From positions 1 through 26,730 of the forward strand of contig FJUW01000109.1 in assembly GCA_900074885.1 (NCBI GenBank): DNA of 26,730 bases. Reading direction: 5' to 3'. This DNA is from Rhynchosporium graminicola (lineage: Eukaryota; Ascomycota; Leotiomycetes; Helotiales; Ploettnerulaceae). The position numbers were made by a program, and so were the translations under genes. This document shows positions 1 through 9,560 of the stretch, piece after piece. A model generated the notes under the pieces. The model saw nothing but the letters and a program-made list of their open reading frames with translations, searched no databases and was not told where the DNA came from. The first letter of the stretch is position 1. Each line of letters opens with the position of its first letter.

Positions 1-1704
1 TAATCGCATTACGCTATTACTCTAAGCTTTACGGAAATAAGCTCTCTCTACTACTCCTAGAAAACTAACTATAGAAAAAGATCTTCTACTCTATAAAGGA
101 AGACTAATTATACTTAACGTCTTATACCTTCGCACGCTACTTATACGCGAAGTACACGACCGATTAGAGACTACCTATCTAAGTGTAAAGAAGACCTTAT
201 AACTACTAGTATTATAATACTAGTAGTACAGAATCGCTTTAACTATTAACTAGTACTACTATAACTATTATACTTACCGACGAATTCAAGTGCCGCGTGA
301 TAAGAAACCGAGCCTCCTCTAACCTCTACTTATACTATCACGTCTATAGAAGTATATTATAGTCGACTACTATAGCTTTAACCGCGATAAACATAGCTAC
401 GATAACGTTCTCGTATTTATTAACTATTTTAGTAAATAAGTAATTAGTATTCTATACCGAAAGACCTCCGATACGCGCAACCTTACAAAGCTTTACTTAT
501 ACTATATATACTGCTATTTCGGAGCTCTATTAATAATTACCTCTGATAGAGAGCCCTAATTTATTTCCTGTTTTTAGACTATAGTTATTATAATTCTTAG
601 TACCAAAAGATAGCTTTCTATAGCAGATTACCTATAAATAGATAGCTAAATAGAGATCTATAACTAATATCTCTAACGCAGATTACAACCTTTTATCTCT
701 TACTATTAAGACGACTAGTCGGAATTCTTACCTATTATAGACTACGCCTAGATAACTCTCCCTTACGAATCCCTTAGAGGTCTCTTACCCTTTGAAGTTA
801 TTTATAGATATACACTTCGCGTTAATTAGAATTAGAAAGACCTACCTGACTCTACTACGCCTACTAATAAGTTAAATACTTAGTAAGCTCTAGATTATAC
901 TAATCGCCTGCGCGACGCTTAGACTACTACTTAATCTAGCTTCTAACGTATATAAGCTAAGATATCCTAATCCTATAATCGCTCACGCTATAAAGTCGAC
1001 TTCACTATAGATAACCTTATCTAGCTAGATATACGCTACTTTACAAGTACTCGACTTAGCAAAAAACTCGACTTCCTAACTAATAGACCTTTCCGTGTAA
1101 TTAAAAAGGTCGGAAGCTCTTATCGCCTAGAGCTCCCTACTAGTATAAAAGTATATAATATATTCCCTACTACTAAGCTACGGAAGTATCTAAACGACCC
1201 CTTACTAAGATAAACCTCACCTCTACTACTACTTATTAATATCACTAGTAACAATAAATAGGAGATCGAAGATATACTTACGTGCCGTAAGCAGCGCAAT
1301 AGCCTCTTATACCGAGTTTCCTAGTTAAATTAAGACGTCGATCTTATATAGTACGACGCTATAGACGTTAAATACGCTCCCGCTAAGCTATAATAATTCC
1401 ACCTTAATAACCTAACGTAAGCTAGACCTCCTGCTAGACTACCTAATTAGCTAAAAGCTTTCTACGATAGAATTAATAATTATANTCGAAGATATACTTA
1501 CGTGCCGTAAGCAGCGCAATAGCCTCTTATACCGAGTTTCCTAGTTAAATTAAGATATCGATCTCATATAGTACGACGCTATAGACGTTAAATATGCTCC
1601 CGCTAAGCTATAATAATTCCACCTTAATAACCTAACGTAAGCTAGACCTCCTGCTAGACTACCTAATTAGCTAAAAGCTTTCTACGATAGAATTAATAAT
1701 TATA
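1..1704 (+). pseudogene. Broken pol 3' part: integrase and chromodomain (A1)
   Basis: Conceptual translation gives a Gypsy integrase core with many in-frame stops. The first catalytic Asp is in a V-D-Y-Y-S-F-N-R-D context (GAC 365-367). The second is in S-D-R followed by a damaged G-P-Q-F (GAT 545-547). The Glu region (I-E-I-Y-N type) follows near 650-665. A chromodomain is readable from about 1260: E-D-I-L-T-C-R-K, then Y-R-V-S, then D-V-D-L, and K-Y-A-P-A-K-L. The second catalytic Asp is intact here but has become Asn in A2. The chromodomain appears twice because of the duplication around the N at 1485. Integrase inserts the cDNA, and the chromodomain would steer it to methylated-histone chromatin. 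Stops at Gln and Trp positions make it non-functional. Confidence 0.9.
1266..1704. repeat. 219-bp direct repeat joined by one N (probable contig overlap)
   Basis: Bases 1266-1484 recur at 1486-1704 with an exact 220-base offset, separated by one N at 1485. Only about four transitions distinguish the two copies, near 1336/1556 and 1375/1595. The repeat starts and stops at arbitrary points within the chromodomain. A2 has the segment once. The simplest reading is two overlapping contig ends placed side by side and not merged. Confidence 0.85.
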
Positions 1705-1758
1705 ACTACCTTAATAGTAATAAGGAGATAGACTAACGCTCGAGGGCGAGCTTTTTTC

Positions 1759-1772
1759 GGAGGGGAGGGTAA
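1759..1772 (+). other. Polypurine tract of A1
   Basis: A purine-rich run directly abuts the 3' LTR and follows a T6 run, the usual site where plus-strand DNA synthesis is primed. A2 has the same arrangement at 13609-13622. Confidence 0.85.
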
Positions 1773-2007
1773 TATAACGACTAGTTAAGTTTAGAGGTCT
1801 CTCCCTATTAGTGGAAACACTTACTGCTAAGCGAGATTACACGAGTAGAGTTTAGGGGCCCCTTTTCATATATATACTTCTATTCTCTCTCTACTTCTTC
1901 ACTCCTTAGTTATAGATTCTCAAGTGATTCTTACTACTTTATATTCATAGTAATATGAGGTCTTATTACTCAGGTAGTTTTGAGACCTTTCTAGAGCAAG
2001 CGTCACA
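1773..2007 (+). repeat. 3' LTR of A1 (235 bp)
   Basis: It matches the two LTRs of A2 and the one at 26474. It starts TATAACGAC, the mutated form of TGTGACGAC, and ends GCGTCACA, so the unmutated termini are inverted (TGTGACG/CGTCACA). It holds a TATA-like run near 1868-1876 and a pyrimidine-rich stretch before AGTTATAGAT. It resembles the LTR at 26474 more than those of A2 (both share TTCTCAAGTGATTC), which suggests two subfamilies. Confidence 0.93.
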
Positions 2008-2600
2008 GTAAGCACGTGTCGAATATCGATAGTACTATATGGAGTTTCTTAACTTTATATCTATAGTATATACTGAACTAATAGTTCGCTGACTCTAGTA
2101 TATTATATATAGGCCTAACGTACCGCAAAAACTAATATAGCTAAGTTAAAATCTCTTTTAGAGGGCGCACGAAGAAGTTACGTATTAAGTATAACGTAGA
2201 CTGAGTATAAGCTTATATAATATCCCGGCTATATACCTTAAACTTAGGGTATATAACTGCGTATACTAGTAGTAGTCGTTAGCTAACTCGTTGAATAGTT
2301 AGTAATATAGTAAGTACTTAGTTCTTTCCAGAGTTGTTATATACTTATATAACTAGTCTAGACTTCTCGTAGGCTTTCTATATACCTTTAAATTTAGTCT
2401 AGTCGATAAATTTAGCGTTAAAAACCCTAGCTCCGGCTAGTAATTCGTCTTTATAGACTAATTTAAAGATCCCTATAGCGATTAGATTATTAATCTCCTT
2501 ATATCTTAACGTAGTATATTAAGGTTCTATTACTAGGGAACTAATGAATAATTCGTTATTGTCTCTGAATCGAATTAGCTTTCGTCGATCTCGATAAGGT
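2008..2600 (-). pseudogene. Copia reverse transcriptase, N-terminal part
   Basis: The minus-strand translation reads G-I-F-K-L-V-Y-K-D, then A-R-V-F-N-A-K-F-I-D, then K-A-Y-E-K-S-R-L-V-I (about 2370-2480). After that come V-L-T...T-I-Q-R-V-S (about 2270-2320) and Y-S-R-D-I...A-Y-T-Q-S (about 2190-2230). These are the conserved opening blocks of fungal Copia RT. Several stops sit exactly where the family has Gln. It continues through a P-I-Y-N-I-L-E-S block to F-D-T-C-L and breaks at the A1 LTR, before the catalytic Y-x-D-D box. Confidence 0.9.
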
Positions 2601-3149
2601 TGCTTCTTTAGTACTAGTATAGGTCGATTTGACTTAGTAGTACTAAGTAATAGTAAGAGTATAATTTCAGGTAAAATACCCTCTAGTTCGTTAGAATCGA
2701 TTTCTTCTTCGTACTATAATTTAATCGACGTAGAGCGAAAGGTCGTTAGTTTACTATCGATTTCTACTACGTAGTTCTCTCTATCTATAGAAATAAGTAG
2801 CTAAAGTTTATCCTAGAAGCCTTTCTCTTTCTAAACTAGTACTAGAGAGTTCAATAGAAGGTCTCTTACTACTATAGAACTCGGTCTATTCTGAGTATTT
2901 AGGGCGTTATTAACTTACTGATGACTTTATAGCTTACGAATCTCTTCTATAGCCTTATAGAGTGCAGTAGCTCGTTAGGAGACTAATAGTAAAGGGGTGT
3001 CTATCTCTATTATTCTAGGGTATACTCTAAATACTAGTAAAATAAGTATAATTCCACTAGGTTCAGAACTATAGTTAATTATATAGAATGCTATCTATAG
3101 TGCTATATCTTAACTAAGGTATAGTAATTCCTTCCGAATTATTATATAA

Positions 3150-3670
3150 GCTCTCTTCAGAGGGCTATAGTATCTCTCTACCTTACTAATAGAGTAGTGA
3201 GCTTCTATAGGTATAACTTTAACTATAGAACTCTCTGTCTTAGCACTCTATATGAATTCTTTCGACTTAAATTACGTACTTGCGTCTATAACGATAAAAT
3301 CAGGTAGTCTAAGGTAAGTATCTATCTATATCTACTTAAATCAGTTCTATATATGCTCTGCAGATATATTAGTAAGAAAACCTCTGTTCTGAAAGGTAGT
3401 ACCTTAATCGACTATATATAAAACTTATTAACTATCTAGTTATATAATATCGATCACGACTTCGTAATTAAAGTATATATTATTAGTATCGTGGAGCTTA
3501 AACTTGAATCTACTTAGTGATCTTCCGTATAGCTAGTAGTACTTATAGAGCTTAATAAGCTCCTTTAGTACCCCTGAGTTATACTTATAACCGGCTTATT
3601 ATAGTAAATCTTCTAGCTTTCTTACTAAGGGGTGTCCGAATTAGTAGTAAAGTCGACGTAAATCCGTCTC
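3150..3670 (-). pseudogene. Copia integrase with pre-integrase motif
   Basis: The minus strand reads F-G-H-P-L near 3630, the remains of the His/Cys zinc-binding pre-integrase domain. Next are V-V-I-D-I-I near 3450 (first catalytic Asp), I-V-I-D-A-S-T near 3285 (second Asp) and I-E-A-H-Y-S-I-S-K-V-E-R-Y near 3180-3225 (the Glu region). The order and spacing match fungal Copia integrase. Stops occur at expected Gln and Trp positions. No frame is intact. Confidence 0.9.
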
Positions 3671-4300
3671 TATAAGTACTCTTATATTTAACTAGAAACA
3701 CTTCGTAATATACGTCTTAAGTGACTCCTTTTAGAGTAAGAAGAGGTAGCTAAATCTGCGTATAACTAGTATATCTCCCTATAGTATAATAAGTATATTA
3801 CAAAGATTATCTAATATAACTCTAAGCTTATTTATATTATCTAAATAGAGTAGAAATAGGGTATCTATAGCTATAACCTCAAATTAGATCTTTCTAATTA
3901 GAGAAGGTATAATTATTATACTAATAGAAGTAGCTTTGCTAATACCGAATTTGATATTTATTCCACGAGAAGGTAAGAGTTCAGCCTTATATAGAGCCTT
4001 ATAAGCTTCGTATTAACTTTTGCCTACTATAGATACTTTTACTACTTTAGTATCGATTATAATTCTATGGAAAACTAACGAATTATATCGGGAGCTACTT
4101 ATTATCGTCTCTAGGGTCCGGTCCTTTTCCGTAGCTTCTTCGGCAGTGTCTATTAAGTGCTTAAAAGCCGTATTTACTAGGGTTTCTATTATTTGCTATA
4201 CGGCCTCTACTAAGATAGGTCCTATAGAAGTCATAAATAGAGCTTCCGGCTTTTTATCGTCGGAATTGTAGTCTATATCGCTCCCGGCTTCGTATAAGGT
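3670..4300 (-). pseudogene. Copia protease and linker to integrase
   Basis: The minus strand has a long, nearly open frame: E-A-L-F-M-T-S near 4240, then F-H-R-I-I-I-D-T-K-V-V-K near 4030-4065. The latter corresponds to the retroviral-type aspartic protease motif I-I-D-T-G-A-A-K, with the catalytic Asp kept (codon at 4052-4054) and Gly replaced by Lys. The frame then continues with F-G-I-S-K-A (about 3940) and I-D-T-L-F-L-L-Y-L-D (about 3850), the linker that precedes F-G-H-P. The open plus-strand frame at 4020-4271 is only the antisense of this segment. Confidence 0.85.
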
Positions 4301-6180
4301 AAAGGCAATAGCTATATATTCGTCTTCTATACTTTCGTACTCTGCGACGTATTATCTATATGCTTTCTTAAAGACTCTTCTAAAGTTACCTTTAAACTTA
4401 GAAGAGTTCTTCGCCTTAAACTTCTCCTTAGCTTTCTCTCTTTCTTCTATTATATAGTTAAAGGATATATAATCTATAGTATTATATACTTAGTACTTCT
4501 TAGTATTACTTTCCTTATCTAGTATATTTATCTTCTTCTCTTCTTATATTCTAAATCGCTTTTTACTATCTCTCTTCTCTCTATATACTTATCCTTTATT
4601 AGAATCGCTTCGGAATTTTCAATAAGTATAGAAAGTAATACTAGTTATAAGGTATACGTGCTCGTAGTTAATAATAGAGGTTCTAATAGAAGTAATCGTC
4701 TTTTCAGTAGAAGTTATAAGTTAAGCTAAAGTAATTTAGTAAGCTTCCGAGCTTTAGTAAGTAGTAATAATCTTATTTATAACGAACTTCTTATAGCATA
4801 ATTCAAAGGGTATACTATAACGTAGCTCTCTAATCTACATAGAGAGTATATTAAAGTACTCTGAAGTCGTCTTTCTAAGGTTCTTTTCCTTAATCGATTT
4901 AAGAGTAAGAAGATTCCATATAGTTAGAGAAGATCTACTAAACTCCTCGCTCTTAAACTAATCTATTATATTCTTTAGTATAGTATCGAATCTAATAATC
5001 AGAGAGGTTCTAGAGATACTATTCAGACTATAATAATAGTATTAGAGAGTAGTACCTTTTAGTATTAATAGAAACGCCTTATTATACTCCTCCGGTAGAA
5101 TCTCAGCTCTTAAGGAAGCGTTATAGAATATTCTGACTTTATTACTAAAGCTATCTCTATCTCCCTTGAATTTTATCTCTTCTGGAAATATATAGGAGAA
5201 GCTAGCGATCTCCTTTCTATACGACTTCTCCTTCTCCTTCTATACTATATTATAGTACTCTCCCTCTCCTCCTCTAGCTCCTTAGTAGCTATCTACTCCT
5301 CCTCCTCCTCCTCCTTCTCCTTAGTAGCCTTCTCCTCCTTAGTAGCTTCCTCCTCCTCTAGCTCCTACTCCTCCACTCCCTGTATTCTTCGGTATACGCT
5401 TTCTATAATATCGCTACTCTTCTCTATTCTAGTTAAAGAAAGTCTCTTTATATTACTATACTTCTTCAGTAGAATCTTAGTCTTATTATAGAGGTTCGTA
5501 GTATTCTTTATTAAAGTCGAATTCGCTAATGGGAAGTAAGCCGAGTATAGTATAGCGTCTTTATCGCAGTCTATAGAACTCCTTCTTTAATCTCTTATAC
5601 TCTAATTCTTCTTATTAAGTAGCTATATTATTTATTATCTCTTTCTCTCTCTTATCTTACTATTACTACGCAGATATCTGCTTCTCTAGTACTAGTAGGT
5701 TTAATACTATATACTATAGCTATACAGAGAGTATCTTCTCTCTTATTATACTCTCTAGCTCCTTTAAGGTCTAACTACTACATATAGTATCCTATAGAGT
5801 ATATAGAAGCTTATATAGCTCTTACGCAGGTTCGTCGCCTTCTTTAATAAATATACCTTTAGTACGTAGAGTAAATATAAGGTTATTATTTAACGATTTC
5901 TTAATAGATTTAAAAGAGTTTACTATCTAACTTTCGTATATCTCTTTAAATAAGGAGTATAAGGGTCTATCTATATAGTCAGAGCTCTTAATTTATCTAA
6001 TAAGACATTCTCTCTATTTCCGTATAGTCTCCGGGTCTAGTAGGTCCTTACCGGAGTTCGCAGGTGTATCGAAAGCACTAACCTCAGGGGTATTATTATC
6101 TCTTACTATATTAAAAGTCTAATTCGTATAAGTGTTTTAGTACTATTCCGAGGTTATTAAGAATGGTAGTTATAGAGTTA
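4300..6180 (-). pseudogene. Copia gag region
   Basis: From about 6110 leftwards the minus strand reads D-P-E-T-I-R-K...R-E-C-L-I-R and P-L-Y-S-L-F-K-E-I-Y-E-S, then K-E-G-D-E-P-A, with stops at Gln codons. An acidic, Lys/Glu-rich stretch lies at about 5230-5390, with recurring A-T-K-E. A possible degenerate zinc knuckle (F-Y-T-Y...K-F-R-S-D, with Cys to Tyr changes) is near 4590-4640. The frame then runs through I-E-E-R-E-K-A-K-E-K-F into the protease. The start codon could not be fixed, and frame continuity across 4650-5200 was not checked codon by codon. Confidence 0.7.
5230..5390 (-). repeat. Acidic low-complexity stretch in Copia gag
   Basis: On the plus strand this is a CTCCTC-rich run. 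On the minus strand it encodes runs of Glu with Ala-Thr-Lys-Glu repeats. The purine-only coding strand offers few CpA or TpG sites, so it survives RIP better than its surroundings. Confidence 0.7.
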
Positions 6181-6292
6181 TTCTTAAGTGTTACATAGTA
6201 AGAAGCGCTAGCGTAGCGCGTTTCTTTGACCTCGAGTTTTCGGCGTAACTCAAAAGCGCGTTCTTTGAAGTCGGGTTATAGTAGTAATCGAA

Positions 6293-6337
6293 GTACGTAG
6301 AAGGTAAGTACGTAGAAGGTAGGTACGTAGAAGGTAA
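6293..6337. repeat. Three tandem copies of a 15-bp unit
   Basis: The unit GTACGTAGAAGGTAA occurs three times in a row with one base different in the middle copy. It lies in the non-coding end of the Copia element. Confidence 0.9.
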
Positions 6338-6777
6338 TAGTAGTATAGTAGTATAATATACTAGAAGTCGAATCCTTTAACTGTATCGCAGGTAGAATCT
6401 AAGTAAATTATCTTAGTAATTCAAGTTAAATAGTAAAGAGGAGACCGTATCTTCTCTAGTATTTGAGCTATTACTATAGTAGATATCTCTACTCTTTAAG
6501 ACTTATTAGCGCGCTCTTTTCAGTAGTCGGAATTCTTAGAATCTAAGAATTTAACTGCTTTTAAAGAGTGAAATAATCTATACGTCTATTGATTAATATT
6601 AGTATTACTCTATCGTAGTACGTATAATTAAGTAGTCTGCGTGAGCTAAAGTATAGTAATAATAGTAGTAGTATTATCTGTTATATTATAGCTATCTTTC
6701 CTAGGTAGTCGAGACTCCGGAAGGGAGATATATCTGGCCGGCTAAACCCCGGTGCAGATACTCGACTACCACGTGAC

Positions 6778-6801
6778 TATGGACCAACATATGGACCAAC
6801 A
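6778..6801. repeat. Doubled 12-bp terminus at the Copia border
   Basis: TATGGACCAACA occurs twice back to back and ends exactly where family B LTR sequence begins. Neither copy carries RIP changes. Confidence 0.85.
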
Positions 6802-6984
6802 GAAACAAAAAGATAAGGAAGGAAGAAGAAGAGAGATAGAGTGCAAGGTACCTTATATATATATATACCGGTACTAGTCCGATACTATACCGGGTCGGAT
6901 ACTAGTTATGCCGGGATACCTATGAACTTAGGTCCTAGTATCTATCCTTCTTCTCATATGATATCTAGATGAGCTATTATTATA
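6802..6984 (-). repeat. Family B LTR of copy B2, truncated by the Copia element
   Basis: It matches 17437-17617 of the B1 LTR and ends in TATTATTATA, the mutated form of TGTCGTCACA. The first 87 bp of the LTR are missing at the Copia border, as expected if the Copia element split it. It keeps AAACAAAAAGAT at 6803-6814, the less mutated version of the self-primer segment, and a TATA-like run near 6855-6867. Relative to the minus-strand element it is the 3' LTR. Confidence 0.88.
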
Positions 6985-7261
6985 TTACCCCCCCCCCTAA
7001 GAAGAGCTTAACCCTAAGCTCGGAAAGTTATAGTTTATACTGGAAATTAGTCTTTATTATAACTGTTTTCGTCGATATTCGCGTAATAGGCGCTAGCCGC
7101 TCTTTAGTAGTAGTAAATTCTTTATCAGGTTCTAACTAGTTACGTCGCTATAATAGTACTATATTAGTCGTAGCTTCTAAATCGGGCGGTAAGCTAGGTT
7201 TACTTTATCTGTTTATAGTAGGAGTCGAGTTTAAGTAGAGCGTAAGGTATATAAAGGAAAG
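6985..7261 (-). mobile_element. Family B copy B2, 3' internal part left of A2
   Basis: A 10-base C run (6988-6997) next to the LTR is the minus-strand polypurine tract. The rest matches 17618-17890 of B1. The segment ends in GAAAG at 7257-7261, the left half of the A2 target duplication, and resumes at 13857. Confidence 0.88.
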
Positions 7262-7495
7262 TGTGACGACTAGTCAGATTGGAGGTTTCCCCCTATTAGT
7301 GGAAACACTTACTGCTAAGCGAGATTACACGAGTAGAGTTTAGAGGCCCCTTTTCATATATATACTTCCCTTCTCTCTCTACTTCTTCACTCCTTAGTTA
7401 TAGATTCTAAGTTGATTCTTACTACTTCATATTCATAGTAATATAAGGTCTTATTACTAAGGTAGTTTTAAGACCTTTCTAGAGTAAGCGTCATA
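7262..7495 (+). repeat. 5' LTR of A2 (234 bp)
   Basis: It begins TGTGACGAC and ends GCGTCATA, where the 3' LTR keeps CACA-type bases. It holds a TATA-like run at 7356-7364, a pyrimidine-rich stretch, and AGTTATAGAT at 7396-7405, the presumed start of the transcript. It is the least RIP-altered of the A2 LTR pair at its 5' end. Confidence 0.96.
7356..7405 (+). promoter_or_regulatory. LTR core promoter: TATA run, CT-rich stretch, presumed transcript start
   Basis: ATATATATA at 7356-7364 is followed by a pyrimidine-rich run, and then AGTTATAGAT at 7396-7405, about 32 bp past the TATA run. The same arrangement is found in all family A LTRs here, and in mirror orientation in family B. The start site is inferred from the self-primer match, not observed. 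Confidence 0.5.
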
Positions 7496-7497
7496 TT

Positions 7498-7507
7498 ATC
7501 TATAACT
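7498..7507 (+). other. Primer-binding site, probable self-priming type (A2)
   Basis: ATCTATAACT starts 2 nt after the LTR. It is the exact reverse complement of AGTTATAGAT in the LTR (7396-7405). In Tf1 and related fungal Gypsy elements the 5' end of the mRNA folds back to prime reverse transcription in this way. No TGG start of a tRNA-type site is seen. Confidence 0.6.
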
Positions 7508-7639
7508 CTTTTACTTATATCTAGGAAGATAGTAAATATCTACTCATACTATACCTCTATACCTAGAGCTACTAAACGCAAGAGACTACGCTATATAGAG
7601 AAGGCCTATACTAAGTATAAACTTAAAGAATAGTATCTA

Positions 7640-8800
7640 AATAGAAGTAACCTAAGTCCGATAAATCGACGACCGGTTCTCTAACTCCCTCTACTTCTAC
7701 CTATTCTTCGGCGACTCGTAATACTCGCTATAATCTACCCCTCTCTATAGTAGAGAGTACTCGCGACGATACCTTATCCGAGTTAAGCTCTCTAACTCCT
7801 ATTATAATTAACGAACTCACCGAGTTACTAAACCTCCCCGATAATACCCCTATAGTAATAGTAACTATAAGTAACTCATAGGAAGACCGCGCTTACTAGC
7901 TATAAGAGGCAGAGAGAAGACTCGCAGAGGAGAGATAATCAAATATAGACTTATCTGCAGAGCTATATCAGTTACGGGACGAGTTCCGGGAACTACGCTA
8001 GTTAACTACCTATCGTTCTATTAAGTCTATATCGTTTAATAATATTCTATCGCGCATAATACCGCTATACTTAATTGAAGAAAATAATACTACTCTTACC
8101 CCTAATAATCGCTATCGAGAACAATCTATAAGTAGAATTTCTTCTATATCTTATGCTACTCGTATTAAGAAGATTCCGAACCTTCTAAATAGACTCTCTG
8201 ATAGAATCGACTACTCTCTAAAACTCTAGGAAGTATAGATACGTAACGCTCTCCGGCGCTACTCTAGCTACTTCCTCGACGAAGATCACTATAAAGATTA
8301 ATTACTTAATTAAATAGAAGGAATAGCTAGAACTTACCTAGAACTCTCGTTCTTAGAACTAGAATATAATAAGGAAAGTAATATAATCGATTCACTTGAT
8401 ATAATCACTTAACTCGTCTCCTTCTTATCGAATCTATATAACTAATAAACTATAAGAGCTAACTACTTAGCGCTAAGAATAGATTATAAGTAGACCTTTT
8501 AGATATTCTACTACGAGTTTCGTACGCTAGCTCGTAAAGCTGATATAAATAATTAATCGACTCTGAAAATAGACCTATAGGAGAAGCTACTTATACGGCT
8601 TTAGAAATAGCTCTTCTAATAGTACTAAATATTAAGAATACTAGAAGAATATATTAAAGCTATATAAGCTGAAGATTAAGGTTAATTTATCGAAAAAACC
8701 TACTATTCCGAGTCTTCGGCTAAGGCTAGCGCGACTCGGGAACGCCTTATTAATACCTCCTCTTAGCGCTATATTACTAACTCTTCTTCTTATCTGTAAC
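7640..8800 (+). pseudogene. A2 gag
   Basis: A Ser/Thr/Pro-rich N-terminal frame is readable at 7660-7880 and leads into a heptad-like acidic and basic segment (E-A-E-R-R-L-A-E-E-R near 7905-7935). A Gag core with I-R-N-A-L-R-R-Y-S-S-Y-F follows at about 8235-8275. Internal stops fall at Gln or Trp positions. Gag forms the particle shell. I could not locate a convincing zinc knuckle. Both ends are approximate. Confidence 0.75.
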
Positions 8801-9189
8801 TAGGCCTTCCTACTCCTGAGAACACTAGTACGACTAGTAATTAAACCTCTACTAGTCGTATACTATAGTAAGTACGAAGCGATACTCCGCGAGCTTTATC
8901 GCTAGCGAATACTCCTCGTCACTTCACGCTTACCTTATAGTTACGCTTATTATTAGCTCGATCTAATACTCTATATTATATTAATACGATTAATACTAAT
9001 AATAATATTAATAGCGAGTTAGAAGATAATAACAACGAAGATATATATAACGATACTTAGGAGTATATTAAACCTCTGCTAGTAAAAGACTACGCTTAAG
9101 GAAAGACTCCTTCCTAGGTAGTATACGAGATATACGATATCTTAACTTTATAAAGCTTCTTAGTAGTTAATTATTTATTACGCGTATTA

Positions 9190-9560
9190 CTTTTACTAAG
9201 AATAGACTTTCGTATAAGCTACTCGTACTTCTTAATTCTAGAGCTAATAGATATTATTTTATTAATTATTCTTTTCTTAAATCTCTTTCCTTCTTTCTAA
9301 AACCTTTAATTCACTTTCTACTAAATATAATCCCTATTAAAGGTTTTAATAGCGTTAATAGTAGTATAATTAGTTACTATATAATACTTAACTTAATAGT
9401 AGATCGCCGCGTTTAGATATTTACTTCCTTTCTTATTACTACTCTCGGGAACTATAGTATTATACTCGGAAGGACCTGGCTTTCGGAACATTAAGTACTC
9501 TTAGATGCCTCTAAACGATAGATTATTTAGCTACTATATACTCCTTCTAGTAATATTTAT
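9190..9560 (+). pseudogene. A2 aspartic protease
   Basis: The frame reads L-N-S-R-A-N-R-Y at 9231-9254, clearly derived from L-I/V-D-S-G-A-N-G-Y. The catalytic Asp is now Asn (AAT 9234-9236) and the Gly is Arg, both G-to-A changes. Downstream are I-P-I-K-G-F-N (about 9330) and L-G-N-Y-S-I-I-L-G-R-T-W-L (about 9450-9490), the conserved end of the domain. It would have cut the Gag-Pol polyprotein and must be inactive. Confidence 0.85.

Larger units (their letters stand above)
1..2007 (+). mobile_element. Family A Ty3/Gypsy chromovirus, copy A1, 3' part only
   Basis: This is the 3' portion of a chromodomain-bearing Gypsy retrotransposon. It runs from inside integrase through the chromodomain and polypurine tract to the 3' LTR. 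It aligns over its whole length with 12072-13856 of the complete copy A2. Differences are mostly C/T and G/A transitions, as RIP produces. The left end lies outside the window. The 5 bases after the LTR are GTAAG (2008-2012), the expected right half of a target duplication whose left half is not visible. The element lies inside the reverse-transcriptase frame of a minus-strand Copia element, so it inserted after that one. One N at 1485 interrupts it. Confidence 0.93.
2008..6801 (-). mobile_element. Ty1/Copia retrotransposon, minus strand, truncated in RT by A1
   Basis: Reading right to left the order is LTR/leader, gag, protease, integrase, reverse transcriptase. Integrase before RT is the diagnostic Copia order. 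The RT frame stops at the A1 LTR, so the rest of RT, RNase H and the other LTR should lie left of A1, outside the window. The right border is set at 6801 because family B LTR sequence starts abruptly at 6802 and the base pair before it is CA, the expected LTR end. GAAAC at 6802-6806 would be its target duplication. It is heavily RIP-mutated except for the last 100 bp. Confidence 0.9.
6181..6801 (-). repeat. Copia leader and LTR region (left border unresolved)
   Basis: There is no coding frame here. The stretch lies between the start of gag and the Copia border at 6801, so it should hold the leader and the LTR. A possible LTR start is TGTTACATAG at 6189, giving about 613 bp, but the partner LTR is outside the window and this is not confirmed. 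It contains a 15-bp triple repeat (6293-6337). The last 100 bp (6700-6801) keep many CpA and TpG and look hardly mutated. Confidence 0.5.

Noticed and set aside
4020..4271. Open plus-strand frame of 83 codons
   Set aside because: The minus strand of the same bases encodes the Copia protease with its I-I-D-T motif. The plus frame is its antisense shadow.
6189..6801. Exact Copia LTR limits
   Set aside because: TGTTACATAG at 6189 is a possible start, but without the partner LTR or a recognisable primer site it cannot be confirmed.
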